64,000 nt of DNA, from the NCBI GenBank assembly GCA_029990175.1, contig JARKIP010000005.1:70712001-70776000 (forward strand), read 5' to 3'. Numbering within the stretch: the stretch's first letter is position 1; each line of letters begins with the position of its first letter. Shown here in pieces: positions 24,122 to 35,640 of this stretch. This stretch comes from Petunia secreta (taxonomy: Eukaryota; Streptophyta; Magnoliopsida; Solanales; Solanaceae). Both the position numbers and the translations under genes were made by a program. The notes below the pieces were generated by a model. It saw only the letters and a program-made list of their open reading frames with translations. It did not search any database and was not told the DNA's origin.

Positions 24122-25062
24122 ATGGCTTCCAAGAACACCAACTCAAAATCTGTCGCTGCAAAATCTGTCTGGCCTCATGACCTTGATGCCAATTCCAAAT
24201 TCTCTTCTGAGGTTCAAAGCTGCATGAATGCTACTAAGGGAAGCTTTGGACCAGTTACAAGAAATAAAGCAAACTTGATGGGACAACAAGCACTTCAGGT
24301 GCCGCCCGCATCAACTCCAACTTTCGATTCTTCATCTTCCAAAGGAGCAGGATCATCTACTGAGCCATTCGAAAAAGGGGAAAATATCGCTGAGATTGCT
24401 GAAAACACTTTGGCTCAACTTAGGCTCTGCAGATCCAGAAGTCCAGCAGTGAAGAAAGATGATGAAGTTTCAAGCATTGGATCCTCTCCAACCACACCGC
24501 GCGAGTCAGTCCAGTCAAAGATCAATCTATGGGAGAATCCATGTTATTCTCCATCATCTCCAACAGCAGTGCATGCCATGGCGACTAATACTTTAACAGT
24601 GGAGGAACAACTTGCAAACTTGACAAAGGCGATTGATAGCTTATCAAACTATGTCAAGGATCAAGACGCTCGCATCAACAAGATGGAAAGCATGATGGAG
24701 GGAGAATCTAACCATGTACCAGGAAAACGTCCAGAAGTTCAAGAGGTGATTAATACTCCAGCTAAGCAAGTAACACCTGCTAAGGAAATCCAAGTTTCTG
24801 CTGATGGAGTGATTCAAATTGACCAACTGAAGGAGTTCATTATGGGAACAATCAAGGATAAGTACGAGGTTTCTTCCAAGTCTTCTCTTGCATATGAAAA
24901 GCCATACACCGCAAGAATCGATAGCTTGAAGATGCCTATCGGTTATCAACCCCCAAAATTTCAGCAGTTCGATGGCAAAGGAAACCCAAAGCAGCATGTG
25001 GCGCACTTCATTGAGACATGCAACAATGCTGGAACCCAAAGCAGCATGTGGCGCACTTCATT
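24122..25062 (+). pseudogene. gag: Second copy of Tat gag, 5' half
   Basis: Starts at the equivalent ATG (MASKNTNSKS) and is nearly identical to the first copy through ETCNNAGT, with about eight substitutions. It ends in a short duplicated block: GGAACCCAAAGCAGCATGTG (25031 on) repeats the segment at 24980, and the reading then enters unrelated DNA. The 3' half of the same gag resumes at 29365 on the far side of the Athila insert, with about 165 bp of gag lost. Confidence 0.9.
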
Positions 25063-26864
25063 AATCACACCTATCTACTCAACCAAGAATCCACCAACTT
25101 CACCTATCTCATGCAAACCATGCGCCCTCACCAATATGAAGCAAAAGAGTGTCCCCCAACTATCACACACAACCATGAATATCAAGAATAGAATGGGGAC
25201 AATAGCAAACGAATTCACTCACTCTCATGAAAGTCTCACATGTCACACACAATGTACCATAGGCTTGCCCGTAGTGTAGGACTCCACTAATGTAAGCTCA
25301 CTCCAATCGGGATTAACTAGGACTTTAAAAAGGTCGTAATGTAGGCTAAGGGGCGGGTAGGATACATATGGTAATAGTGACTACCTCCCTAAGCACTTTA
25401 ATACATCACAATTAATTAAGCACAAATCTCATCAAGCCACCCAAACCAACAACTTCTACACATACACCTTCTCACAAGTAGCATTTTTCATATAAGTACA
25501 CACTAGCAAGGAATGAATATCTTTTTCTCTTTTTTATTTCTTTTTCCACAATTTTTTTCTTTCTTTTCAACTTTGCTATTTTTTTTCTTTTTCAAATTCA
25601 TCCAACCTTGCCAATGCTTTCCACTACTTCACAATTTTTACAATTATTCCCCTTCATTAGTTCCACTCAAAAACCTCCCAATTCTAACCACAACTCCAAT
25701 CAACAACAAAATATCAATAAAGTGCTAAAGGAGTAAGGGCCAAAAGAGTCAATTTAGAACAAATGGGTAGGCTCGGGGTGTGGGTACCAATAGAAAGGAT
25801 CAAAGAAATCACAACAACAATTTTTTTTCAAGGTATATATGTAAGGGTAGGCTAACAAAAAGAAGGCCTTGTATCATTTCCCGACTAGAGCAAACCTAGG
25901 ATTTCGCTTTGCACACACACGGGGCAAGTTCTAGACATTAATATGCAACAGGAGTAAATAAGAACATGCCTCACAACACACATTGCACATGGTCCACACA
26001 AAAAGGTTCCATCAACAACTCTCACTCAAGCATCTAGAATGCAACTTGTGAAAATTTAAGCACTCATGCACAAAGGTTAACAATCAAGTCAAGCAAGCGG
26101 ATTCAAGCATCTCAAGGGGGTTGTTCCATGTTTTCCTAGGCATGCATCAAAATTAAAACTCAAGGACACCACAAATAGCACATGCAATCAAGTCCAAGTT
26201 CAACGGTATCAAACAATTCAAAGGCACCTAGCATTCTACCTTTTTCCTACGTCTAGGGTCATCTACAACTAACTATCCTAATCCTAATAAAAATAAAAAC
26301 TACCCGGTTCAAAGGCCTCCCCGTAGAAAAGAACCGTGGCCATAAGAAAAACCACGGGGCGGATGACATGTACCACTAATAAAACTAAACAGAAAATCTT
26401 TTTTGGAATTTTTCATTGGTTTTCTAATTTTTTTTTCATATATTAAAGCAAGAAACAAATAAAAATAAAGTCAAGTGACAAAAGAAAAATCCTACGGTAC
26501 ATGCATCCTAACCTCAAAAATAGATAAAGGGTAGTTCCCCACCCCACACTTAAACCAAGCACTGTCCTCAGGGCTAAAAATAAGCAAGCGCAAGGTAAAG
26601 AAAACTTCCCTGAAGATTCTAGTCCTTGGTGCTAGCATCCTCCAAGCTTTCATATAGTATGAGGTACTCAGACTTCCCTCATCAGGTCATCGATATTAGG
26701 CAAGGGTGAGGACACCCCACACTTAGCCTCGACATTACATGAACCTGCAATCCAAGGAAAAACAACAACTACGTGACACTATAAATAAAATAATACAAGT
26801 ACAAACTCGGGTTGCCTCCCGAGAAGCGCCTTAGTTAACGTCGTGGCACGACGACACTTTTAAC
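25063..26864 (-). other. Non-coding 3' part of the Athila derivative
   Basis: A/C-rich on the plus strand, with no gene. The GAGGCAACC-type motif near 26815 (minus strand), just after the ORF, resembles the sequence that follows pol in Athila elements. This supports a deletion that removed nearly all of pol. Confidence 0.5.
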
Positions 26865-27935
26865 TCACTTCCAGCCTTTATGTCTTCTCTTCTTACGCCG
26901 AACTTTTACTTTCTTCCCTTCCTTTAGAGAACCCATCTTCAACTTCACATGTGGTTTACTTCCATCTTCTTGTTTGACACATTCAATCATAGAGCACTCT
27001 TCCACCTTAGCTATGTGCTCCTTCTCATTATAAACCTTGAAAGTAACCTTTTCTCCATGCGCTCTAACAGTCATCTCACCCAGCTCCATGTCAATAATTG
27101 CCTTCGAGGTGACTAAGAATGGTCTCCCCAAAATGATTGGAGCTTCTCGGTCCTCTTCATAATCTAGGACTACAAAATCAGCAGAGAATGTAAACTTACC
27201 AACTTTTAGCAACACATCCTCCAACTTACCATCTCCCTGCCAATCAGGATTGCTCTGCGAAAACTTGTCAAGTAAATCATAAATCTGATCAAAATTTAAG
27301 GCCAGTACTTGGCCTCCAGCAGCAGCATCAACCACGATCTTAGTATGTTGGTTCAGCCCCTCAACAAAAGTGTGTGCAACAACCTTATTGGATTGGTTGT
27401 GGTGTGGACAATCTCTCAATAGAGATTTGAATCGCTCCCAGGCTGAATACAAGGATTCTCCTTCTAACTGTCTGAAGGACATAATTTCGCTCCTCAGCCG
27501 GGCTGTCTTGGCAGACGGATAAAATTTAGCCAAGAACTTCTTAGCCAAATCCTCCCAAGTAGTGATAGACCCAGACTTTTCAGCCTTTAACCACTTCTTT
27601 GCTGCCCCAATCAGTGAAAACGGGAACAACGTCAAGCGAACATAATCAGTAGAAACACCCGCTGGTGTATAAGTATCACTGATCTCCAGAAAGTTCTGAA
27701 TGTGTTGCTGCGGATCCTCATGAAGTAATCCACCATATTGTCCAGTCACATGCAGCAACTGAATCATGCCGGACTTAATCTCAAATCCCCCGGTGATAGC
27801 GGGCTTAACTATGCTCGATGCTACTCCCTCCAGGCTGGGGAGAGCAACATCTCGCACAGCTAAAGCTTGGTCTTCTGCCATTCCTGTAGGTAAAGATCGA
27901 GCAGGACCTAATACCTGAAACAACACAAAACTCAA
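26865..27935 (-). CDS. Gag joined to protease remnant of the Athila derivative
   Basis: Open for 356 codons; the likelier start is MAEDQALAVRD, a few residues after the first ATG. The Gag core is clear: LLHEDPQQHIQNFLEISDTY, FPFSLIGAAKKWL, TWEDLAKKFLAKFYP, LRSEIMSFRQLEGESLYSAWERFK. At about residue 260 it passes directly into the second half of a retropepsin (DREAPIILGRPFLVTSKA IID). The catalytic DSG half is missing, and so are RT, RNase H and integrase. It then reads into a basic tail (KVKVRRKKRRHKGWK) and stops. The deletion kept the frame open. It could still make a Gag-like particle protein if expressed, relying on other elements for enzymes. Confidence 0.75.
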   Translation of the reverse strand: MSFVLFQVLGPARSLPTGMAEDQALAVRDVALPSLEGVASSIVKPAITGGFEIKSGMIQLLHVTGQYGGLLHEDPQQHIQNFLEISDTYTPAGVSTDYVRLTLFPFSLIGAAKKWLKAEKSGSITTWEDLAKKFLAKFYPSAKTARLRSEIMSFRQLEGESLYSAWERFKSLLRDCPHHNQSNKVVAHTFVEGLNQHTKIVVDAAAGGQVLALNFDQIYDLLDKFSQSNPDWQGDGKLEDVLLKVGKFTFSADFVVLDYEEDREAPIILGRPFLVTSKAIIDMELGEMTVRAHGEKVTFKVYNEKEHIAKVEECSMIECVKQEDGSKPHVKLKMGSLKEGKKVKVRRKKRRHKGWK

Positions 27936-28000
27936 AAAAAAAAATTAAACCTGAATAGTAAGTAATAAACTGTTCAAAAAGAAATCAGTCAATAATTAGT

Positions 28001-28017
28001 CCCCGGCAACGGCGCCA
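28001..28017 (-). other. Primer-binding site matching tRNA-Asp
   Basis: Same CCCCGGCAACGGCGCCA (plus strand) as at 1124-1140, seven bases from the LTR edge, showing minus orientation and Athila-type priming. Confidence 0.85.
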
Positions 28018-28023
28018 AAAACT

Positions 28024-29364
28024 TGTTGCTCCCAAATGCACACGCAAGTATACGTGGTCGACAAGTAATAAAGTGATAAGATGAGTATCGTTCCCACGAG
28101 GACTATGCAGACTGAGTTCTAGCAAACAATTTATTTAAATTATTCAGGGATCTTTTTCCAATAGTGATGATTTTGTTAACTAAAGAACAGTAATTAAATG
28201 GTAAAAGTGAATTCAAGCAATGGAGCAAAACTTGGTTGTTATCAGTAATAAGGAGACGGTCCAGGGTCAGAGTTACGAACAATCCAGTTGAGTTTTCCAA
28301 TTGATTCCACTTCTTAAATCCCGGGTTACTAACTAACAGATTAAATGTACCCATGAAAACCTTTCGATTCTTCACGGTCTATGCAGGCTACTCCAATCCT
28401 TATATGTCTATGGGTTGAATCACGTGCACGCATTAACGAATTCTGTAATGAGTTAAACTAGGTGAGCAAGTATATGTCTATCCTACTCACAAATTGGTTC
28501 CCCGATGCCCGGGTTCACAAACTAGTCCTATTCTTTCTTATTACGTAATTAAATTCTCTCTTTCGAGTTCAATCTAAAAACCATAGATAATGCGTAATAA
28601 TCGGGCCCTGACAATTACACAAGTGAAATCAAGAAAGAATAAGCAACCCGTTATGGGATTCAATTAATGGAAATCAATCTTCGAACATCAACCTTCATGT
28701 AATACTCTAACCCTAGAACGATAGATTTAGCTACGCATACTCATAATAACAACACAAGGAATTGATGTAATAATGAAATAATGATGTAATAAATTAATGG
28801 TAGGAAGAAAAATCCTTGTCTTGATGTTATGAGCTCTCCAATTTGCTCCAAAGTCTGAACTCCCATGAAAAACTAAGTAAAAGAGTATTTATAGTGTTTA
28901 CAAAAGCCTAGTAATAAGTTAGACCCAAGCCTAGACGAAATAGGACATAAAATCGCGCACAAGGGGCGCTATAACGGGCGCCCCGCGCCCCGGAACGCGT
29001 GACAGTGGACAGAAGACGTCAAAAATCCTTCCGCTTTGGACCTGCGGCGCATGGCAAAACGCGCTGGGGGTGGCGCGCTGTGGGGCGCGCGGCGCATGGC
29101 CCACAGCGCCCAGCCATTTTGCTTCGTTCCTTGCTCTTTTGTGTGCTCGTGTCGTACCTTCGTGTGCTCGATCCAATCCTCAATCAAAATCCAATCTTTT
29201 CTCGCTCAATCATGCTCTTAAAAGCTCCAATTGCACTGCATAACAACCTACATACACACGACATAAAATCAGTGCAAAATCACATTCATAAACTATTAAA
29301 CGAGCGAATAACAAGCTCAAACGTAAGGAAATATTAAGGAAATATTGGCATAAAATGCCAAACA
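28024..29364 (-). repeat. 5' LTR of the Athila derivative
   Basis: Plus-strand bounds TGTTGCTCCC and TGCCAAACA, 1341 bp. The outer end is fixed by the abrupt return to Tat gag at 29365. It contains a GC-rich block with GGCGCGC repeats at 28965-29110. Small open frames inside have no recognisable domain. Confidence 0.75.
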
Positions 29365-29768
29365 TCACGCAACAACGAAAGGAAGAACCAGTCATTGACT
29401 TCATCAACCGATGGAGGAATGCAAGTCTCAACTGCAAAGATAGACTCAGTGAAGCTTCAGGAATTGAGATGTGCATTCAAGGTATGCATTGGGGGCTTCG
29501 CTACATCTTGCAAGGCATAAAGCCAAGGACTTTTGAAGAGTTGGCAACACGTGCTCATGATATGGAGCTAAGCATGGCATCCACTTAAAAAGAAGGGCCA
29601 CCACTCACCGAACCTCGCATGGGAAAAGACAAGCAAGAAGTCAAGAGATGGAGCAAAGTGGTACCCAAGGTTGAAAGCAAAGAGGTCATGTTGATGCCAA
29701 ACTTGTGAAGTTCACCAAATTTAGTAAGAAAAAAAGTGTGAAGACGACTTCTTTCAAGGATAAGACAG
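29365..29768 (+). pseudogene. gag: Second copy of Tat gag, 3' fragment
   Basis: Resumes at CACGCAACAACG, matching 11404 onward almost base for base through MAST*KEGPPLTEP, including the same TAA stop. It becomes more diverged after 29680 (small deletions near 29690 and 29715) and ends at GATAAGACAG, where unrelated AT-rich DNA begins. No pol or third LTR follows. Confidence 0.88.
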
Positions 29769-31015
29769 TATTAATTATCTTTTTCTGATCTTATCCTTAC
29801 AATTAAACAGGTAAAAGTTGATTAGTATACTGAAGTTTGGCTATTGAGATTAGAAAATAAGGGTAATAAAGTAAAGTATACAAAATAATTATTAAGATTT
29901 AAAAATTTTACGCTAAAAGACAAGAAATACGCAAAAATTACCAATGCAGGCCCCTACTTAAGAACCTTTTCCGAGTATGCCCATATATGATATTTCTTAA
30001 AACAAAATTTGCAAACCCAAGCATCCCTTACACAAAAACCCTAGGCCCCCACCTTTCCCTCTCATTTCCTTCCCCTTCCCCCTCCAAAGAAAAAACCATA
30101 GCGCCCCATTCCCCTTCGCCACCATTGCCTCCAACCCCACCCCTTCCATCGTTGCCGTCTACCACTGCCGCCGATGCATTTCTTTATCTAAGCAAATTCT
30201 GGTCAAAGCTCCAATGAGGGTTTGTTTATCATGTTTATTTTTTCTCATTTTTTTCAAAAAATTCGGCGAGATCTAATAGGATTTTTGTTGAAATATCTTT
30301 TAAAATTGTTTAGATATGGTATTTTTCTCGTAGGTATTTGTTTAGATCTGTACTTTTTGTTAAGTTTTTATGTAAAAGTTGCTCAAAATATTATATAAGA
30401 TCTTTTTTGTATGTTTTATATAATTTTATACATATTTTATACAAGTGTTATATAAATTTATACATTTATGTAAACGTTTATAAATTTATATGCAGTTTAT
30501 GTACAATAAATAAAGTTGTATAAATTTCAATTTATGTATTATTATGAATGTTTGTATAAATTTTCGATTTTTTGTGTGTGTTTTTATATTTTTCTCCTTG
30601 TATATATTTTTATTTATGTATATTCATGTATTAGTTTTTCGTAGGTGTATCAACTTGTCAAAAGTAATGATATAAATAAACTAACCAAGATTATATTGGT
30701 CCGGTAAAATAAAAACTAACTCTAGTGAAGAAATAAAAAATTTTGGTAAAAATACGGCAAATTTAAATTTTTCGGCGACCAGCCGGCGGCGCTAGCAAAG
30801 GGAGGGTAGCCGGCAACAGATCAATGGCGGGGAAGGGGGGAAGTGGCAGTTATAATTTATTTTTTTAAATTTTGAATGAGAGCCCAAATTTAAAAAATAA
30901 ACAATGTGCTATGCCAATATAATTTTTTTAAAAAGGCCATTCAATTATAATTTCCTTTTTTGAAGTGCTATTTTTATAAAAAAAAATCATACAATATTTC
31001 ATTGTCTAACAATCG
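29769..31015. mobile_element. Non-autonomous element with T-rich edges and GC-rich core (copy 1 of a family)
   Basis: A CT-rich block (CCTTCCCCTTCCCCCTCC) leads into CCGTCTACCACTGCCGCC (30150-30180). Next is a long TGTATAAATTT-type AT-rich segment, then a GC-rich block CCAGCCGGCGGCGCTAGC near 30780 and GGGAAGGGGGGAAG near 30830. The same order is seen at 55530-56480, and reversed at 34205-35175. Exact ends and target duplication are not resolved. The Pro-rich open frame at 29987-30217 is probably not a gene. Confidence 0.4.
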
Positions 31016-31105
31016 TTCTGGACTTAGTTAATTTCTTTTGGGTGATTTACATAACTATACAAGGTGACACTCTTTTTTACACAAAAATATTAATATTATT
31101 ATTCC

Positions 31106-31627
31106 ATTCGTGATAAGATACGCGTGATATCAGTAGTGGATAAGATGGGAGAAGAAAGGATGCGATGGTTCGGACATGTGAAGAGGATGAGCACAAATTC
31201 CCTCTTGAGGAGGTGCGAGGGATTAGCAGTGCTGGGTCTACAGAGAGGCAGAGATAGATCGAAGAAGAATTGGGGCGAGGTAAGTAGACAGGATATGGCT
31301 CACCTGCAGATTACCGAGGACATGATCTTAGATAGGAGAGTATAGAGGTCGAGGATTAGGGTAGAAGGTTAGAATGTAGTCGAGAGTTATAGGCTATATT
31401 GGCATTAGTATGATTCGTATATATTTGCTCTTTTCTATCCTATTTTTTATCTGTATTGCGTGCTTATTTTTGTTCAGTTTAATTATATTCGGTTTTTCTG
31501 TCAATATCTGATATTATGTTTAAATCTTGTTGTCTCTTATTAAACATGTTTATAAATTTATTTCTCTTTAGCCGAGGGTCTTCCAGAAACAACCTCCACC
31601 TTGGTGGGGGTAAGGTCTGCGTACATA
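31106..31627 (+). mobile_element. 3' end of an RTE-type LINE, first part
   Basis: The frame from 31106 reads IRDKIRVISVVDKM then MRWFGHVKRMSTNSLLRRCE and WGEVSRQDMAHLQITEDMIL. This is the conserved C-terminus of plant RTE reverse transcriptases. A TAG at 31343 replaces the usual Trp after RRV. The tail GGGGTAAGGTCTGCGTACA (31609 on) is cut at 31627 by the solo LTR and resumes at 34144. All upstream RT sequence is absent, as usual for 5'-truncated LINEs. Confidence 0.78.
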
Positions 31628-33207
31628 TGTAACGACCTCAAATAGTCGTTTCGGGAATCGGGACCTCGATTTTGCGTGTCGACAATCCCAAAAGCTCCGT
31701 AAGGTCCATTATGACATGCCTGAAATTTTTTAGCTAAAACGAACTCTGTTAGATAGGTATCGGATAAAGACATCCGTTTCGGATATTCGTTGAGGCTAAA
31801 AGAAGTTTCAGAGCTCGATTTGAGCAAATGAGCTCTGATATGAAATCTGAAAGTTGCGTTAGGTTCGTATGATAATTTATGACCTGTAGCAACCTTCAGA
31901 AGTGAAAACGGACCTCGTTTGATAGGACTTTTGATAAAGTCTCCGTTGCGGAAGTTTAAAAAGGTTAAAAGAGGTTATCGAGCTCGATTTGAGTAAACGA
32001 ACTCCGATGAGAGATCTGAGGGTTCCGTTAGGTTCGTATCGTCATTTGTAACTTGTAGCAACTTTCGAATTTGGATTCCGGGGTCGTTTGATTAAAATTC
32101 GCTATTTTGGCGAAAGTCGAAATTTGACCCTTTGCTGTGGGACCCACCTATTGAGTTCTAGAGATCCGAATGAGTTTCGTCTTGACGAGCATGTCACAAA
32201 AGTCTTGTATGACTTGTGTACAAAATTTGGGGTCATTCTGAGCTTCGTAGGGTCCCGTTTGGACCCAAAAACAGTGGCTGACCTGGTGCAAAGCCAAAAA
32301 AAAAGCTGCTGAATTCTGTTTTTACTGTTCATCCGGAAAGAAATCGATTTTTCAGATCAATACATAAGGAATTGGAAAAAAGTCAAAACATGAAAGTTGT
32401 AGCTCTTTGAGTTGTGGTTCTAATTCCATCAATCTCGTATCATTTGGACATTTCTATGAAAAGTTATAAATATTTTACTGAAAGCTATCCAGTGAGGTAC
32501 AATTTGGACAGCATGTGGTACAACTCTTTAAAGCTGCGGGCTGCTATATATACTAGGGCGGACATTCATTTTTATTTTCATGTTTTGAGCTTCTAAAAGT
32601 GATTCCAAGGGGAATTTGAAGTACCAAAATCATTCCTAAACACAAGGTAACTATTCTTACCCATTTTTAACGCTTTAATCCGAGGATCAAAGTGACGATC
32701 CTTGGAAAGAGGGTTTGAACCCTAGATTTGTGAAATGGAAAAAATGACTGAGTTGGACTCGGGTATGTACAATAATGGTACTTTTGGACTCGTGGGAGTA
32801 TGGGGAGTCCGGAAACATAAATTTTACGGGTTTTTGGGTACGTCCGACTCGGGGGTATTTTGGTAAATTGCCTCTTAAATTGCGTAAGGGCTTAGAATCC
32901 TTTCCTCACATGCTTACGAGTCCGACACTATTTCTTTGGCTCAGAGAGGAGTCTTACGGAGGCACATCGTTTGGGAAAGGAGGTCGTTCCTTAGCCACTT
33001 GAGCCGATTTTGAGGTAAGTGAGACTTGACCTCTATTTTGCTTGCGGATAAGATTTGATCTTGCTAAGTAAGATGTCGAGTACTTAATTGACTAGCATTG
33101 TCTAGTAGATAGTATTATGTACTACTCGTTATATTTATACAAAAAGGAGTAAGCACAAACGTGACTTGTGTATAGTCGATGTTGTGTGCCGGTGTATTAT
33201 TGATATG

Positions 33208-33396
33208 CTCTAGGGACAGAGGCCGGTGGTGCGTTATGACCTAGAAGCAAAATTCCATCTAGGGACAGAGGCCGGTGGTGCGTTATGACCTAGATGTGCA
33301 GACTTATAGGGACAGAGGTTTGTGGTGCGTTATGACCTATAAGTAAAGTTGTTTATAGGGATAGAGGCCTGTGGTGCGTTATGACCTATAAACAAA
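33208..33396. repeat. Four tandem units of about 48 bp in the solo LTR
   Basis: Units with TAGGGACAGAGGCC and GTGGTGCGTTATGACCTA start near 33210, 33259, 33306 and 33355. Only the spacer between them varies. Confidence 0.88.
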
Positions 33397-33901
33397 GTCG
33401 CACAGGGTGTGTGCTTATGCTATGTGCTAGGTATATCATTACCTATGTGGTATGCGAGATATATCATCGCCATGCTGTGTGTTTATTATATTATTGCTTA
33501 TGCCATAGTATCAATATAATATTGTATATGCTGCCTATATGTATCTTTATATTATTGGCCATGTTATGTATTCGCGTATTATTGCTTGTGTTGTTGTATA
33601 ATTATATTATCGCATGTAATGTTTATGGGTTACTATAAAGTGTGGATTGTACTTCCGTTATCTGCTTATGCATTATCAAAGACTTGTCCCGAAAGGGTAA
33701 TTTAGCGGGCCTGTCGATGATCTTACTAGGCTTTGACTCATAACTTACTGTTTAAATGGGCAGATCCTTCTACTAGTCAGACAGCTGGACTTATCTGATC
33801 CGTTCGAGGCTGTGGCTATTTTTGCTTGAGGTGAGCCAACCGCATGGTTCGCGGTGGCATACCGTCTGATCCACCTTAGTGTTTAGTCGCTTCCTACATC
33901 T

Positions 33902-33903
<2 letters not shown>

Positions 33904-33960
<57 letters not shown>
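33904..33960. repeat. (TA)n microsatellite
   Basis: About 28 uninterrupted TA units within the solo LTR. The short frame encoding alternating Tyr/Ile here is an artefact of the repeat. Confidence 0.97.
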
Positions 33961-33962
<2 letters not shown>

Positions 33963-34138
33963 GATGTCAGAATTCGTAGATGCTCTATTGGCACTGTATT
34001 TCGGGTGGATGTCTACACCCACATTTTATTGAAATATTTCTATCTAAATTATCATTATGAGTTAGTTTAATTATTCGTGGTTCGCCTAAGGATGTAACAC
34101 TTAGGTGCCATCACGGCCCCGAAAATTGGGTCGTGACA

Positions 34139-34203
34139 GCATATCACCCTCTCCAGACATCACTTGTGCGATTACGCTAGATTTGTTGTTGTTGTTGTTG
34201 TTT
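34139..34203 (+). mobile_element. RTE LINE tail, second part, ending in (TTG)n
   Basis: Continues the LINE 3' end with TCACCCTCTCCAGACATCAC and ATTACGCTAG, then TTG repeated five to six times. This terminal repeat and upstream box match the tail shared by Solanaceae RTE LINEs and TS-type SINEs. Confidence 0.75.
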
Positions 34204-34204
34204 T

Positions 34205-35175
34205 CAAAACATAGCAGTATTTTTTTCATAACATAGCAAAATACGTATAAAAGGATGATAAAACTCTAGATCCACCTCCTACCACCTCCAGCCACCACCC
34301 TATTAATGTATGTTTGTATATTCTCTGTATATACAGTGTATGGTCAATGATACATTGTGCATACAATAAAAATAGATTAGATACATACGCATACAATTAA
34401 TGTATGTTTGTATAATCTCTGTATGGTTACTGTACACAGTGTATGTGTGTTCATTCACCGGATATACACATCATTTACAAATCGATAACCCATATTTATT
34501 ATATGACAAATTTATATTCTTTGTATGTCCAGTGTATATTCACTGTATATATAGTGCATAAACAACACATACAATGAGAATACACATATATTATATTCCC
34601 ACAACCAACAAACACCAAACATACACCGCAAACCACCTTAAATCCGCCATATCCACCCGGAAAACTCAAAATATAAAAAAGGAAAAGCAACCAACATCCG
34701 CCGGGTACACAGATCCACAGCAGACAGGACAACGTCGACGACGGGAGCCACCGGAACTCTATCGTCGACCAGAACGGAGAACACAACAGCACCACATATC
34801 GTTACAACACCAGGGAGAAGGGGTGTGTGTGATCGTTATGGCACAGACCAGAGCAAGCGTCGCCATTAACAACGGCGTTACAGTAGCAGAGCAAAAGCAC
34901 CGACGTTAACAACAGCGTTACAGCTGCCGCAGAAAGCAGCAACGAGGAAAGGGGTTGTGGGGACGATGGAGAAGTGTTTGGGGGATGATCGCCGATGACG
35001 GGGAGGGGGAGGAGCGGCGACAGTGGTGGAATTGTGAGGAGAGGGAGGAGAGAAGAGAGGAGAGGAGAGAAAAGAGAACTACAATTTGTTTTACTATGTT
35101 TTGTAGCATAGTGTAAAAATATTGATACTTTTGGTAAAGTTAAAAAATATTGCTATATTTTTTAAAATAGTGACT
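34205..35175. mobile_element. Non-autonomous inverted-repeat element (copy 2 of a family, reversed)
   Basis: Left edge AAAACATAGCAGTATTTTTT and right edge AAAAAATATTGCTATATTTT are approximate inverted repeats. The interior, read on the minus strand, gives a CTCTC-rich block, CCACCACTGTCGCCGCTCC, GC-rich sequence and a segment rich in TGTATGTTTGTATA motifs, as in the copies at 29769 and 55530. No transposase. Confidence 0.45.
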
Positions 35176-35640
35176 TACAGTAAAAGTGGGTGTAATTTAT
35201 CCATTTCTTTTCTTCTCTGGTTGAAGTGGAATTAAAGATATTCAAAATCCATTAAAATTTGATTACTTGTTCTATTTCCACATTTGTTTCGTTTATCGAA
35301 CTAATATTCAAGTTTTAGTCTGTCTTGAAATCACAATGTTCAGGAAAATAAAATAGCTAAAGCATGACATCATGCGACTTTGGATTTGTTTTTGACGACA
35401 TTATAAGATTTTCCATTTTCAGTAACAACTTTCAATTTCACCAAAAAAAATATTATTCCCTATGTTTTAGTTTACTTAGCAATATTTCCTTATTAGTTTG
35501 TTTCGAAAAGAAAAATAGTCTTATAAATTTATCTTTAAATTTTTATATTATTATTAATTAAATAATTTGTAGCCATACAAATATTTATGACTTATTCTCC
35601 TACACTACACAGTTCTAAGTTCATCAACTATTTCTTCAAC
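35176..35640. other. AT-rich upstream flank of the CBF-like gene
   Basis: No bounded repeat or coding region recognised between the inverted-repeat element and the promoter. Confidence 0.5.

Larger units (their letters stand above)
25063..29364 (-). mobile_element. Minus-strand Athila-type deletion derivative inserted in the second Tat copy
   Basis: From right to left: LTR (29364-28024), tRNA-Asp primer site (28017-28001), one ORF (27935-26865), then a non-coding 3' region containing GAGGACAGTGCTTGGTTTAA (near 26575). The outer LTR end abuts Tat gag exactly. The left (3') end has no LTR and meets Tat gag through a templated 32-bp duplication, so the 3' part was lost after insertion. Confidence 0.75.
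31628..34138. mobile_element. 2.5 kb solo LTR inserted in the LINE tail
   Basis: It starts TGTAACGACCTC and ends GGGTCGTGACA, nearly inverse-complementary ends. Flanks ACATA (31623-31627) and GCATA (34139-34143) agree in four of five bases, as an old target duplication. Removing it restores a continuous LINE tail. Inside are two ~170-bp blocks with GAGCTCGATTTGAG (31813, 31979), the 48-bp repeats at 33208-33396 and a (TA)n run. No coding region. Size and start resemble large LTRs of chromoviral gypsy elements; the family is inference. Confidence 0.75.

Noticed and set aside
29987..30217. Proline-rich small protein
   Set aside because: Driven by a CT-rich block shared with two other inverted-repeat elements; no domain, no conserved frame among the copies.
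33791..34070. Tyr/Ile repeat ORFs on both strands
   Set aside because: Produced by the (TA)n microsatellite.
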